64,000 nucleotides of DNA from Microvirga sp. 3-52 (GCF_018383585.1 NZ_JAHAMK010000006.1:91390-155389), one strand, 5' to 3'; counted from the first letter of the stretch, positions 43,083 through 54,024 are shown. Numbers and translations: made by a program. The notes: a model not told the origin generated them from the letters alone.

Positions 43083-43409
43083 TCACTCCTTGGCGCGCGA
43101 AAGGACGCCGTCGCTCTCGTCGCTGCGATGGGTTGGAGGGGTTTGAACGGTCTTCGGGGAGACGGGGATGTCGCGGGAGGTGGCCATGGTGCCGGTGGAA
43201 TCGCCGATATCCCGATCCGCCTCGGCCCGCTCGCGCGTCTGACCGGGCCGGGGTGGCACCTGCCCGTTCTCGGTCGTGTCGCCGAAGGTTTCCGGCGTGA
43301 CCGAAGGCCCCTCCTCGAGCGGGCTTTCCGGAACGGCCAGGCCGAGCTCCGCATTGCGGGCAAGGTCGGCGCGGGCCTTCTCGGCGTCTGAGCGCGGATC
43401 GCGCGTCAT
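43083..43409 (-). CDS. Small acidic disordered protein, function unknown
   Basis: A protein of 108 residues, hydrophilic throughout. SDAEKARADLARNAELGLAV gives one probable helix; the remainder is rich in Pro, Thr, Asp and Glu (SVTPETFGDTTENGQVPPRP). GAGGAGG immediately upstream makes ATG 43409 secure, although the frame is open further upstream. It is divergent from clpB with 175 bases between the starts and is followed at three bases by the 91-residue protein. The composition and location beside clpB suggest a stress-induced hydrophilin-like protein; that is inference. Confidence 0.72.
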   Translation of the reverse strand: MTRDPRSDAEKARADLARNAELGLAVPESPLEEGPSVTPETFGDTTENGQVPPRPGQTRERAEADRDIGDSTGTMATSRDIPVSPKTVQTPPTHRSDESDGVLSRAKE

Positions 43410-43584
43410 GGGAACCTCCTCGAATTGTTGCAGGGTCAATGCCAGCGCCGCGAGCGGGTTCCCCCTCTTGTTGTGACGAATTGGACACACCACCTTAAAC
43501 TCGCGGATGCTCCAGGAGGAGGTCCGACATCGCAGGATTGGCCCGTGCCTCCAGAAGGGCGGGCGGATCTGAGGAGGGATGAGA

Positions 43585-46206
<2,622 letters not shown>

Positions 46207-46232
46207 GCCGCACTCCTGTTGATGTTCATGAC

Positions 46233-46262
46233 AATGGCCGGGCGCCTGCCCGGCCATTTTTT
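46233..46262 (+). terminator. Rho-independent terminator of clpB
   Basis: AATGGCCGGGC (46233-46243) pairs over 11 bp with GCCCGGCCATT (46248-46258), then a T-run to 46262. Confidence 0.94.
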
Positions 46263-46285
46263 GTTGCTCTCGCTCACATCCTTTA

Positions 46286-46373
46286 GTCATGGCCGGGCTC
46301 GTCCCGGCCATCCCGATCGGACGAGCGCCGCGCTCGAAACCATCGGGATCACCGGCACGAGGCCGGTGATGAC
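46286..46373. repeat. REP-like two-hairpin element, copy 6 (orientation B)
   Basis: GTCATGGCCGGGCTCGTCCC opens and GGCCGGTGATGAC closes. CATCCCGATC and CATCGGGATC pair between the hairpins. It directly precedes a second-family palindrome. Confidence 0.88.
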
Positions 46374-46380
46374 TTGAGAG

Positions 46381-46474
46381 GTGTCATTCCCGACAGGACG
46401 CGAAGCGGACGGAAAGCGACACGCCGTCAGCGCTACGGATCGCCTTCCCGGTTCTTCGAACCGCCGGGAACGAC
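46381..46474. repeat. GTGTCATTCCCGG palindromic element, copy 2
   Basis: Starts GTGTCATTCCCGACAGG and ends CCGCCGGGAACGAC. The internal TTCCCGGTTCTTCGAACC hairpin matches the layout of copy 1. Confidence 0.65.
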
Positions 46475-46493
46475 GGAAAACGACAATGTCGGA

Positions 46494-46934
46494 TTATTCG
46501 GCGGCGACGCGGTAGTCGCCCTCGTCATTGGCTGCCGGGACGGCATCCTCACGGAGCCGTTGCGCGCGGCGCGGCGACGTCCCTTCACGCAGGAGCATGT
46601 CCTTGTCGATGCGCTCGGCCTTGTCCTCGCGCAGCTCGCGCTTCGAACGGCGAAGCTGCTTGGCGGTCTTCTGCAGCGCGGCGCGGAAGGCGGCGTAGAG
46701 GTCCTTGTTCTTGGCCTCGCCGCTCATCATCTTGAGCGCGCCCATCTGCATGTTCACCGTGCAGCGATAGGTGATGCCTTCTCGCGTAACGTGAACGGAC
46801 GCCGAGCTCAGGTGGCCGAAATACTTTCCGGCGACCTGACGGATGTTCGTTTTCGCATATTCGGGAAACATATCGCCCAGATCGACTGCCGAGCTTTGCA
46901 CCAGGATGTTGGTATCGGTGCTATCAGGTGTCAT
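46494..46934 (-). CDS. HPF/RaiA-family ribosome-associated protein
   Basis: A protein of 146 residues with one HPF/RaiA domain in its first about 95 residues (VQSSAVDLGDMFPEYAKTNI, QVAGKYFGHLSSASVHV, YRCTVNMQMGALKMMSGEA), then a basic helix (AALQKTAKQLRRSKRELRED) and an acidic tail. Such proteins bind the small subunit at the mRNA/tRNA channel during dormancy. The C-terminal long-HPF dimerisation domain is absent, so this is a short form. GGAGGAG precedes ATG 46934. It is probably additional to the rpoN-linked hpf usual in proteobacteria, which is not in this window. Confidence 0.85.
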   Translation of the reverse strand: MTPDSTDTNILVQSSAVDLGDMFPEYAKTNIRQVAGKYFGHLSSASVHVTREGITYRCTVNMQMGALKMMSGEAKNKDLYAAFRAALQKTAKQLRRSKRELREDKAERIDKDMLLREGTSPRRAQRLREDAVPAANDEGDYRVAAE

Positions 46935-47034
46935 TCGCTCCTCCGTTGGTGAAGGTTCGATGGCTAACGGCGAGACCGCATGAAAGTTTCGCCCCCGAGG
47001 AAACGAATCGGACCCTGCCGAGGTTGTGTTCTCT

Positions 47035-48138
47035 TTATGGCCTGCGCGCCCGCGGCCCCTGTTCGCCCACATCGACGACCGCCACATCGACCCTCTCGCG
47101 CCGGTTGTCCCGGAGGATGGTGAGCGAGACCGTCTCGCCGACGCCGGTGCGCTCCAGTCTGTCCGTGAGGTCGGAAAGCCGCCGCACTGGCGTGTCCTCC
47201 ACGGCAACGATGATGTCGCCGATCACGCCGGCGCGCGCATCGACGCCACGCAGCCCGGCCCGGTCCGCCGGCGAGCCGGGCACGATGCCGGCCACGATCA
47301 CTCCGTTCACGCCGAGCTGCGCCGCGAGCGTCTCGTCGCCGGCCAGGATGCCGATCCCCGGCGTCGGCACGCGGCCGCTGCGGATCAGCTCCGGCACCAC
47401 CCGGTTGACCACGTCGACCGGAATGGCGAAGCCGATGCCCGCATTGGTACCGGAGGGCGAGAAGATCGCCGTGTTGACGCCGATGAGCCTGCCGGCGGAA
47501 TCGAGCAGCGGGCCGCCGGAATTGCCCGGGTTGATCGCCGCGTCGGTCTGGATCACGTCGGCGACTTCGCGCCCGCCGCTGGTGGGCAGGCGGCGCTTGA
47601 GGGCGCTGATGATGCCGGTGGTGAGCGACTGGTCGAGACCGAACGGATTGCCGATGGCATAGGCCGTCTGGCCCACCTTGAGATCGGCCGAGCTTCCCAC
47701 TGCGACCGGCGCCGGCAATCCGCCCTGGCGCTGGACCCGCAGCACGGCGAGATCGTAGTTGGGCGCCCGGCCCACGACCTCGGCCGGAAGAACCTCCCCG
47801 GAGGCCAGCCGCACCACGAAGGAGGCGCCGTTTTCGACCACGTGGTTGTTCGTCACCACATGGCCCACCGCGTCCCAGAGGAAGCCCGTGCCCGAACCGG
47901 AGGGCTCGCCGCCCGCGGGCCCGCGGCCCGACAGCCCGACCACCTGGACGACGGAAGGCGCCACGGTCTCGAAGATGCGGATCGTCGAACGCTCGAAGTC
48001 CGAAAGGTCTCCGCGCGCCGCGACCGGTCGCGGCTCCCTGGCCGAAAAGAGATAGCCGGTCACATAGGGCTGGAGCACGAAGAACGCGAGCAGCACCGCG
48101 ACCACCACCATGAGGATTCTTGCCGCCCGATCCCGCAT
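47035..48138 (-). CDS. HtrA/DegP-like trypsin-type serine protease
   Basis: A protein of 367 residues. A single N-terminal membrane anchor (ILMVVVAVLLAFFVLQPYV) places the protease in the periplasm. The triad is His in VVTNNHVVENG, Asp in PNYDLAVLRVQ and Ser in INPGNSGGPLLD. One PDZ domain follows (GVIVAGIVPGSPADRAGLRG, DIIVAVEDTPVRRLSDL), as in DegS/HhoB-type proteins rather than two-PDZ DegP. The NPFGLDQSLTTGIIS activation loop is intact. GAAGGAGG supports ATG 48138. It probably degrades damaged envelope proteins or starts a signalling cascade. It is divergent from a DUF4142 gene. Confidence 0.92.
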   Translation of the reverse strand: MRDRAARILMVVVAVLLAFFVLQPYVTGYLFSAREPRPVAARGDLSDFERSTIRIFETVAPSVVQVVGLSGRGPAGGEPSGSGTGFLWDAVGHVVTNNHVVENGASFVVRLASGEVLPAEVVGRAPNYDLAVLRVQRQGGLPAPVAVGSSADLKVGQTAYAIGNPFGLDQSLTTGIISALKRRLPTSGGREVADVIQTDAAINPGNSGGPLLDSAGRLIGVNTAIFSPSGTNAGIGFAIPVDVVNRVVPELIRSGRVPTPGIGILAGDETLAAQLGVNGVIVAGIVPGSPADRAGLRGVDARAGVIGDIIVAVEDTPVRRLSDLTDRLERTGVGETVSLTILRDNRRERVDVAVVDVGEQGPRARRP

Positions 48139-48279
48139 CTCGCCTCCTTCGTTCAAGCGCTCTGTCTCACAACGGACGCCCCTGGACGAAGTTCGATCGC
48201 CGACGCTGAAGGTGGAGACGCCCGAACAAAACGGTCCCGCAAGCGTTCGCTCTCACAACCCGTTCGCAGGAGACACTTG

Positions 48280-49008
48280 ATGTCACGCCGTCTCGTGATT
48301 GCCGGCCTCGTGGCCGCCATCAGCCTTCCCGCCCTCGCTCAGCAGGTCCAGCAGAATCAGGCCATCCCCCAATCGACCACACCGCAGCCGGCGGAAACGC
48401 AGACCGATCCGGCCCTCGGCCGGAATGCGCAGGAGCGCCAGCAGCGGACGCAGCAGGGTGGTGCGCCGCAGGATACGCAGACTCCCGCGCGCCAGGGCCA
48501 GGCCAGCGCGCCGGCCGCCATGGGCCAGCAGCAGTCGCAGGCCGACCGGCAGTACATTCAGCAGATGCTGGCGCTCAGCACCGTGTCGCTGCAGCAATCG
48601 AACTTCGCGCACAGCAAGGCTCAGAATCCGCGCGTGAAGCAGTTCGCGGATTTCGAGATCGCCGAGCAGAACCTGCTCACCGACATCATGCACTCCTTCG
48701 CCGATCCGAACGCGACGGCCTCCACCACGCAGGGCGCGCAGCAATCCGCCGCGACGGCGCCCGAGCTGCCGCAGAAGGACGCCCAGGCCATGGAGCGCCT
48801 GTCGAAGGCGCAGCCGGGCGCGGCCTTCGACAAGGACTATGTCGCCCTGCAGATCGAAGGGCACCAGCAGTTGCTGAAGCTTCAGGAGAGCCATCTCCAG
48901 CAGGCCTCGGGCAACCGCGAGATGGCGAACCTCGCCAAGCTCGCGCGCGGACAGATCAAGGAGCATCTCGCGCTGCTGCAGGACATGCAGAAAGAGCTTG
49001 GCCAGTAA
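48280..49008 (+). CDS. DUF4142 exported protein
   Basis: A protein of 242 residues. A signal peptide (LVIAGLVAAISLPALAQ) leads into a Gln/Thr/Pro-rich linker (about 25-85), then the DUF4142 four-helix domain: ADRQYIQQMLALSTVSLQQS, then FAHSKAQNPRVKQFADFEI, and FDKDYVALQIEGHQQLLKLQ with a following helix. The conserved EGHQQLL His and the Gln-rich helices fit the ferritin-like fold. Members are periplasmic, often stress-related, and of unknown activity. GCAGGAGACAC precedes ATG 48280. It is divergent from the HtrA gene by 141 bases, so co-regulation by envelope stress is plausible. Confidence 0.88.
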   Translation: MSRRLVIAGLVAAISLPALAQQVQQNQAIPQSTTPQPAETQTDPALGRNAQERQQRTQQGGAPQDTQTPARQGQASAPAAMGQQQSQADRQYIQQMLALSTVSLQQSNFAHSKAQNPRVKQFADFEIAEQNLLTDIMHSFADPNATASTTQGAQQSAATAPELPQKDAQAMERLSKAQPGAAFDKDYVALQIEGHQQLLKLQESHLQQASGNREMANLAKLARGQIKEHLALLQDMQKELGQ

Positions 49009-49076
49009 GGAAAGCCGGCCCCGCCTTTTCACGGCCGCGGGGCCGGAACACCCGTCCTCGAAAGGACGTTGCCTTT

Positions 49077-49142
49077 GCGCATCATGCGGACCCAGAGGGC
49101 CGCGTCAGCGAAAACCGGATCCCCCTTCCCGCACGATGCGCA
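49077..49142. repeat. GCGCATCGTGCGGACCC intergenic element, copy 3
   Basis: GCGCATCATGCGGACCC opens the element and CCCGCACGATGCGC closes it as an inverted end. The middle GTCAGCGAAAACCGGATCC is shared with copy 2. Confidence 0.72.
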
Positions 49143-49247
49143 AGTTGAACGATGAGCATCGGGTTGATCCCAAAAGTCTACTTTGGGTCCGCTGCTCGGA
49201 GGCGCAGGCCGAAGGGCCTGTTTGAAACCCAAGAAGAGGAATAACCC

Positions 49248-49862
49248 ATGGCGCAAGACAAACGTGGCCGCCCCCCGGAGCCACCTGTCGACGAGGTGCT
49301 GAACGAAGTCACCCAGGAAGAGACCGGCGACGATTTCGTTGCGGGCCCGACCCAGCGCAACGATGTCGGCAACACCAAGCGCGCGGCCGCGAAAGCCACC
49401 GGCATCATGGGTGCTTCGAAGAAGCTCGATCCCGATCTCGACATCGACCATGTGGACGACAATCGGCCGACGAGCGGCTCAAAGGCCGGCATCCACTCCT
49501 TCAAGGAAGTGCCGGAAGAGGAAGACGACGATGCCGGCTTCCAGATGTCGAACGAGGAGATCGCCGAGGGCGTGAACACGACCGCCGCCAAGAGCCCGGC
49601 GCCCCGCGCCGCGCAGACCGAAGGCACGACGGGTCCCACCGGCATGAGCGGCGGCGCTGCCTCCCGCGCCCGGGTGCCGGCGCCCGGCAATGCGGTGGAC
49701 GTGCCCAAGGGCACCCTGGTGCGCGGCCATCCCACGGCGAGCCAGTCCGGCGGACGCTCGACCTCCTCCACGGGCGACGAGAAGCCGCCCAAGCGCTCCG
49801 CCCGCGCCCATAGCGGCCAGCAGCAGCGCCCGTTGTCCAAGGGCGGCTCGGAGGAGCGATAA
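49248..49862 (+). CDS. Hydrophilic disordered protein, function unknown
   Basis: A protein of 204 residues with no hydrophobic segment, signal or cysteine-rich motif. It is rich in Asp, Glu, Gly, Thr, Lys and Pro. Acidic patches (VPEEEDDDAGFQMSNEEIAE) alternate with Ala/Gly/Ser stretches, and the tail is basic (KPPKRSARAHSGQQQRPLSK). GAAGAGGAA gives a fair ribosome site. The conserved-looking part is the N-terminal VDEVLNEVTQEETGDDFVAG and the sequence around KATGIMGASKKLDPDLDIDH. Its composition is like that of hydrophilins that protect against drying or osmotic stress, but no family is recognised. Confidence 0.72.
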   Translation: MAQDKRGRPPEPPVDEVLNEVTQEETGDDFVAGPTQRNDVGNTKRAAAKATGIMGASKKLDPDLDIDHVDDNRPTSGSKAGIHSFKEVPEEEDDDAGFQMSNEEIAEGVNTTAAKSPAPRAAQTEGTTGPTGMSGGAASRARVPAPGNAVDVPKGTLVRGHPTASQSGGRSTSSTGDEKPPKRSARAHSGQQQRPLSKGGSEER

Positions 49863-49870
49863 TCTACATT

Positions 49871-49906
49871 CGTCATTCCGGGTGGTTCTCGCCACCCGGA
49901 ATGACG
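49871..49906. repeat. Perfect 15-bp hairpin after the disordered-protein gene
   Basis: CGTCATTCCGGGTGG (49871-49885) pairs perfectly with CCACCCGGAATGACG (49892-49906). There is no T-run. The GTCATTCC ends match the second palindromic family, so it is either a miniature of that family or a non-canonical terminator. Confidence 0.75.
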
Positions 49907-50039
49907 CTACTGCATGGCTTCGTCGACCCTGCCGCATATCTGCCGCTACGGAAGGCGGAGTGACAGCGGCCCTCCTCCCGCTTTATGGAATGTTCAGCCA
50001 AACCGGCAGTGACGACATAAATCGGTCGAGGAAATGCTC

Positions 50040-51131
50040 ATGGACAGAAGAAAAGTTCTCAAAGGCGCGGGCTTGGCCGCTGCGGCAGGCGCCGTCGCCT
50101 CTCCGGCCATCGCGCAGGCGCAGCCGGAAATCCGCTGGCGCATGGCCTCGGCCTATCCGAAGAGCCTCGATACGCTCTTCGGCGCGGGCGAGATGATTGC
50201 CAAGCGCGTGGCTCAAGCCACCGACAACAAATTCCAGCTGCAGACCTTCGCGGCGGGCGAAATCGTCGGCGCTCTCCAGACCCTGGATGCCACGCAGAAC
50301 GGCGCGGTCGAATGCTCCTACACCCTGTCGAGCTTCTTCATCGGCAAGGACCCGACCTTCATGTTCGACACCTCGGTGCCGTGGGGCATGAACGTGCGCC
50401 AGCACAATGCCTGGATGCATTACGGCGGCGGCCTCGAGCTGATGCGCGAGTTCATGAAGGACTACAACATCTTCCCGATCCCGGCCGGACAGACGGGCGC
50501 ACAGATGGGCGGCTGGTTCCGCAAGGAAATCAAGTCCATCGCCGACCTGCAGGGCCTGAAGATGCGCATCGCCGGCATGGGCGGCCAGATCATGCAGAAG
50601 CTCGGCGTGGTGCCCCAGGTGCTGGGCGCCGGCGACATCTATCCGGCGCTGGAGCGCGGCACGCTCGATGCGGTGGAGTTCTCCGGTCCCCACGACGACG
50701 AGAAGCTCGGCTTCGTGAAGGTGGCCCAGTACTACTACTATCCGGGCTTCTGGGAGGGCGGCGCGCAGCCCTCGCTCTACGTGAACATGAACAAGTGGAA
50801 CGAGTTGCCCTCCAACTACAAGGCCATCCTGGAAGCGGCCTGCGCGGAAGCCAACGCCATGTGCGTGGCCAAATACGATGCGCAGAACGCCGATGCGATC
50901 CGCCGCCTCGTGGGCCAGGGCGTGCAGTTGCGCCCGTTCCCGCGCGACGTCATGGAGCAGAGCTACAAGGAAGCCTACAAGCTCTACGGCGAGATCGCAG
51001 CCTCGAACGCCAAGTTCAAGAAGGTGTACGATTCCTGGAACGCCTTCCGCGAGAAGGAGCTGACCTGGTTCCGCATCGCCGAGCTGCCCTTCGACTATTT
51101 CGTCAACCAGCAGCAGGGCCAGCCCCGCTGA
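50040..51131 (+). CDS. TRAP transporter substrate-binding protein, TakP-like
   Basis: A periplasmic receptor of 363 residues. A Tat-type leader (MDRRKVLKGAG followed by a hydrophobic run ending SPAIAQA) precedes a DctP-fold domain. WRMASAYPKSLDTLFGAG, GGWFRKEIKSIADLQGLKMR, GGDIYPALERGT-like and EKLGFVKVAQYYYYPGFWEG match TakP of Rhodobacter sphaeroides, which binds 2-oxo acids with sodium. TRAP receptors need DctQ and DctM membrane subunits; none is within several kilobases on either side, so this is an orphan. ATG 50040 fits GAGGAA at 50028; ATG 50034 is too close. A terminator follows. Confidence 0.9.
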   Translation: MDRRKVLKGAGLAAAAGAVASPAIAQAQPEIRWRMASAYPKSLDTLFGAGEMIAKRVAQATDNKFQLQTFAAGEIVGALQTLDATQNGAVECSYTLSSFFIGKDPTFMFDTSVPWGMNVRQHNAWMHYGGGLELMREFMKDYNIFPIPAGQTGAQMGGWFRKEIKSIADLQGLKMRIAGMGGQIMQKLGVVPQVLGAGDIYPALERGTLDAVEFSGPHDDEKLGFVKVAQYYYYPGFWEGGAQPSLYVNMNKWNELPSNYKAILEAACAEANAMCVAKYDAQNADAIRRLVGQGVQLRPFPRDVMEQSYKEAYKLYGEIAASNAKFKKVYDSWNAFREKELTWFRIAELPFDYFVNQQQGQPR

Positions 51132-51152
51132 TAGGATCGAAACCGACACAAG

Positions 51153-51174
51153 CGGCGCCGAAAGGCGCCGTTTT
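51153..51174 (+). terminator. Rho-independent terminator of the TakP-like gene
   Basis: CGGCGCC (51153-51159) and GGCGCCG (51164-51170) enclose a GAAA tetraloop, followed by TTTT. Confidence 0.92.
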
Positions 51175-51262
51175 CGTTTGGGAATTGGGAAAGCGGATCG
51201 AAGCTTGGCCCGATGCGTTGTCCTCTCAACAGGCGTTTGCAATCCAACGGTGGAGACAGGAC

Positions 51263-51445
51263 ATGACGGACAAGAACCGCGATCAGGACACCACGCAGGG
51301 CAAGGACGATCCTAAGGACACGCGCGACCGCAAGGACGAGAAGCGACCGGAGAACAACCGCAAGCACCAGGAGGACCTGCTCGACGAAGGCGTCGAGGAA
51401 ACCTTCCCTGCGAGCGATCCGGTTTCTGTAAAAATATCGAAGTAG
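51263..51445 (+). CDS. Small conserved hydrophilic protein
   Basis: A protein of 60 residues, mostly Asp, Lys, Arg and Gln (TQGKDDPKDTRDRKDEKRPE), ending in the recognisable segment DLLDEGVEETFPASDPVSV. The phrase DEx-x-EETFPASDP recurs in many small Hyphomicrobiales proteins of unknown function, so a conserved peptide-like function is likely. TGGAGACAGGAC provides a ribosome site. It lies between two terminators (51153-51174 and 51458-51495), hence its own short transcript. Confidence 0.72.
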   Translation: MTDKNRDQDTTQGKDDPKDTRDRKDEKRPENNRKHQEDLLDEGVEETFPASDPVSVKISK

Positions 51446-51457
51446 GTCCGGCGTCAG

Positions 51458-51495
51458 GCGAAAAGCCCCGGAGCGCGAGTTCCGGGGCTTTTCGC
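51458..51495. terminator. Bidirectional terminator
   Basis: GCGAAAAGCCCCGGA (51458-51472) pairs perfectly over 15 bp with TCCGGGGCTTTTCGC (51481-51495). A/T runs within both arms make it work for the small protein and for the convergent transporter. Confidence 0.93.
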
Positions 51496-51498
51496 GTT

Positions 51499-52365
51499 TC
51501 AGTTCCGGCTCGCCACGGCAACGCCCAGGGCGGCGAGCGCCATGCCGGCGAGCTGGATCGGGCTCAAGGTCTCGCCGAAGAGCGCGAAGGCCATCAGCGC
51601 CGCGACCGGCGGCACGAGATAAAGCAGCGTCGCCACGCCCACGACCGCGCCCCGGCGGATGAGGAAGAGCAGCAGGCCGATGGCCCCGATGGACAATCCC
51701 AGCACGGCCCAGGCCAGCGCGCCCAGAAGCGGCAGGGTCAGGTCCATATGGCCTTCCTCCGTCAGGAGCACGAGAGGCAGGGTGACGGCGGCCGCGCCGA
51801 TATACTGGATGGCCGCATTGACGCGCAGATCGAGGGTGCTGCCGGTACGCTTCTGCCAGATCGTCCCGAAGGTGATGGAGAGCATCCCGAGCAGGCAAAT
51901 GCCAAGCGCCAGAGGCGGCACGCCCCCTGCCCCGAGCTTCGGCGCCACCACGAGCGCTGCGCCCAGGAACCCGATGCCGATCCCGAGCCAGCGCCGTCGC
52001 GAGACACGCTCCCCGAGGAGAGACCCGGCCAAGAGTCCGGTCGCAAGCGGCTGAAGCCCGGCCACCAGGGCGGAGATCCCGGCGGGCAATCCATGTTTCA
52101 CCGACCAGAACACACCGCCGAGATAGAGCCCATGCAGGAGGATTCCGGCGATGAGGCTGTTGCGCCAATCGTGCCAGTTGCGCGGCCAGGACATCCGCGC
52201 GACGGTGACGATCCCGACGAGGACGAGGGTCGCCAGCACATAGCGGACGAACAGAAAGGTCAGCGGCTCGGCATAGGGCGCCACGAACCGCGCCACGATG
52301 AACCCGGTCGCCCAGATGAGCACGAAGAGCGGCGGCGCGAGGCGAGCGAAGAGGGTCGGGTTCAT
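51499..52365 (-). CDS. DMT/EamA-family transporter
   Basis: A membrane protein of 288 residues with ten helices in two EamA repeats: LFVLIWATGFIVARFVAPYA and LTFLFVRYVLATLVLVGIV at the start, LVAGLQPLATGLLAGSLLGE closing the first half, and LYLVPPVAALMAFALFGETL plus AGMALAALGVAVASRN closing the second. The third DMT member of the window, and not close to the other two in detail. The substrate is unknown. Its stop lies four bases from the bidirectional terminator. Confidence 0.87.
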   Translation of the reverse strand: MNPTLFARLAPPLFVLIWATGFIVARFVAPYAEPLTFLFVRYVLATLVLVGIVTVARMSWPRNWHDWRNSLIAGILLHGLYLGGVFWSVKHGLPAGISALVAGLQPLATGLLAGSLLGERVSRRRWLGIGIGFLGAALVVAPKLGAGGVPPLALGICLLGMLSITFGTIWQKRTGSTLDLRVNAAIQYIGAAAVTLPLVLLTEEGHMDLTLPLLGALAWAVLGLSIGAIGLLLFLIRRGAVVGVATLLYLVPPVAALMAFALFGETLSPIQLAGMALAALGVAVASRN

Positions 52366-52542
52366 GGCGATGATGCTGGGAAGAGATGGCGAGATGGGTC
52401 ACGGGCCTTGTAGGCCCGTTCCCTCGCCTTTGTCGATTACGAAGCCTTAGTCCAAACGTCGATAGGATGAAGCGGGAGGCAAGGGAGCTTCCTTGCCCTT
52501 GGCTCCTGGCGCACCATCTCCTGCAGCCTGGAGACCCATCTT

Positions 52543-53433
52543 TTGAATCGCCTTCGCCTTTCGCTCGAACTCCTGGCCATCGCGTCTACCCGCTTCGTGC
52601 TGCACGACGCCTGGGCGATTGCGAGCCATATCGCCCTCTCGGTCCTGACCTCGCTGTTTCCGTTCCTGATCCTGGTCACGGCCCTGGCGAGCCTGTTCGG
52701 GACCGGCACCCTGGCGGATGAGGTGGCGGACATCGTCCTCGAGGCCTGGCCGCAGGAAGTCGCAGGGCCGATTGCAGGCGAGGTGCACAACATCCTCTCG
52801 ACCCGGCGCAGCGACGTGCTCACCCTGGGCCTCGTGCTGGCGCTCTATTTCGCATCGAGCGGGGTGGAGAGCCTCCGGGTCGGCCTCAACCGCGCCTATG
52901 GCGTGCGCGAGACCCGCGCATGGTGGCTGACGCGGCTCGAATCCATCGCGTTCGTCATCGCCGGCGCCTTCATGCTGATCGCCCTGGCGTTTCTCGTCGT
53001 GCTCGGCCCCTTCGTGTGGCGCATCGTTCTCTCCTGGGTGCCGGCGCTGAAGCCCTTCGACGGCCTGATCGCCTTCCTGCGAATCGGCGTGGCGACGATC
53101 GTGATCGTGGCGGGGCTGCTCCTCGCCCACAAGCTCGTGCCTGCGGGGCGCCGCCGCTTCCGCGCGGTGCTGCCGGGAGTGGGCGTGACGCTGGCCCTGT
53201 GGCTTTTCGGCGGCTTCGCCTTCAGCTGGTATCTTGAATTCTATCCCGGCGCCTATGCCTCGACCTATGGGGGCCTCGCCACCGCCATGGTGGCCCTGAT
53301 CTTCCTCTACACGCTCGGCGCCATCTTCCTCTTCGGCGGGGAACTCAACGGCACCATCATCCTGGCCAAGCGCCGGCGCCTCGGCGCGGAGCCGAAGCCG
53401 GAAAGCATGAGCGATCTGATCCCGCTGCCTTAG
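52543..53433 (+). CDS. YihY/BrkB-family inner membrane protein
   Basis: A protein of 296 residues with six hydrophobic segments. AIASHIALSVLTSLFPFLIL, GPIAGEVHNILSTRRSDVLT, LALYFASSGVESLRVGLNRA and YASTYGGLATAMVALIFLYT are the conserved blocks of the YihY (once misnamed ribonuclease BN) family. The function is unsettled; the family may be transporters or envelope proteins. Translation begins at TTG 52543, preceded by GGAGACC. The gene is divergent from the DMT transporter by 177 bases. Confidence 0.9.
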   Translation: MNRLRLSLELLAIASTRFVLHDAWAIASHIALSVLTSLFPFLILVTALASLFGTGTLADEVADIVLEAWPQEVAGPIAGEVHNILSTRRSDVLTLGLVLALYFASSGVESLRVGLNRAYGVRETRAWWLTRLESIAFVIAGAFMLIALAFLVVLGPFVWRIVLSWVPALKPFDGLIAFLRIGVATIVIVAGLLLAHKLVPAGRRRFRAVLPGVGVTLALWLFGGFAFSWYLEFYPGAYASTYGGLATAMVALIFLYTLGAIFLFGGELNGTIILAKRRRLGAEPKPESMSDLIPLP

Positions 53434-53482
53434 AGCATCGGAGCGATGCCGAGAGTGCAAATCCGCTTATGGGCCCGATGCT

Positions 53483-53638
53483 TCAGGTCAGGGGCACGAG
53501 ACCAAGCTTGTAAACCCACAGGAGCAAGCCGATCACGACCGCGACCGCGAGCCAGTTCAAGGACCGGTCCAGCATCAGGTTGAACGTCGTCTCGGCGGAC
53601 AGGGCAGGCTTTTTGTTCGGGGGCAGATCGACTGGCAT
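53483..53638 (-). CDS. 51-residue single-pass membrane protein, unknown
   Basis: A small gene of 51 codons plus stop. The N-terminal half is polar (MPVDLPPNKKPALSAETTFN), and a single hydrophobic segment follows (NWLAVAVVIGLLLWVYKLGL). GGAGAATGACTC before ATG 53638 is a good ribosome site. The 5' leader upstream of it (53664-53715) is duplicated in front of the next small gene on the same strand (start 54001), which argues that both are real and co-regulated. No family is recognised. It probably sits in the inner membrane with its N-terminus in the cytoplasm. Confidence 0.7.
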   Translation of the reverse strand: MPVDLPPNKKPALSAETTFNLMLDRSLNWLAVAVVIGLLLWVYKLGLVPLT

Positions 53639-53663
53639 GAGTCATTCTCCAAAGCCCGGGAAG

Positions 53664-53715
53664 CTTCGAGACGCCCATGCGCCCAAAAGGGCAGCGGCCG
53701 ACTAGGGAGCCGCTG
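53664..53715 (-). promoter_or_regulatory. Leader with hairpin, copy A
   Basis: Shares CTTCGAG, GCGCC-AAAGGGCAGC and a following hairpin with the leader at 54025-54075. The hairpin is CAGCGGC/GCCGCTG (53692-53698 with 53709-53715). It lies 26 bases before the 51-residue gene. Confidence 0.5.
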
Positions 53716-53779
53716 ATCGATCGAGCATACAGCCACAACGAGACATTTGTAAGAGCCACGGGACCAAAGGGCGAAAGCC

Positions 53780-54001
53780 TTAGCCGGCCTGCTTTGTCAT
53801 CCGGTTCGACAGGGGCGGGAATGATCCGACGAGCTGGGCATTGTGCCACAGTTCCACCCGGCACGATTGGGCGAGGCAACGGGCCCATTCGTTGGCGAGC
53901 TCGTGATCTTCGCTGTTCAGATGATGGGTTACGAGGACCCCTGTCAATCGGTTGACGACAAGAGCCTGATAACCGGCTGCCGAATGCATTTGTCTCGTCA
54001 T
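53780..54001 (-). CDS. 73-residue small soluble protein, unknown
   Basis: A protein of 73 residues with no signal or membrane segment. It contains VVNRLTGVLVTHHLNSEDHE and LANEWARCLAQSCRVELWHN, a mix of short strands and one helix with two cysteines. GAGGTGACCC gives a strong ribosome site at ATG 54001. Its leader is homologous to that of the 51-residue gene. No family is recognised. The sequence does not resemble the neighbouring small proteins, so the shared leader is a regulatory duplication rather than a gene duplication. Confidence 0.68.
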   Translation of the reverse strand: MTRQMHSAAGYQALVVNRLTGVLVTHHLNSEDHELANEWARCLAQSCRVELWHNAQLVGSFPPLSNRMTKQAG

Positions 54002-54024
54002 GGGTCACCTCGAAATTGACAATG

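Noticed and set aside
43410-43584. Heat-shock (sigma-32) promoter before clpB
   Set aside because: A CTTG near 43468 has no properly spaced CYTAT-type -10 partner; I cannot support it.
47026-48279. Upstream in-frame extension of the DUF4142 gene
   Set aside because: The frame is open across the antisense HtrA gene, but the ribosome site and signal peptide place the true start at 48280.
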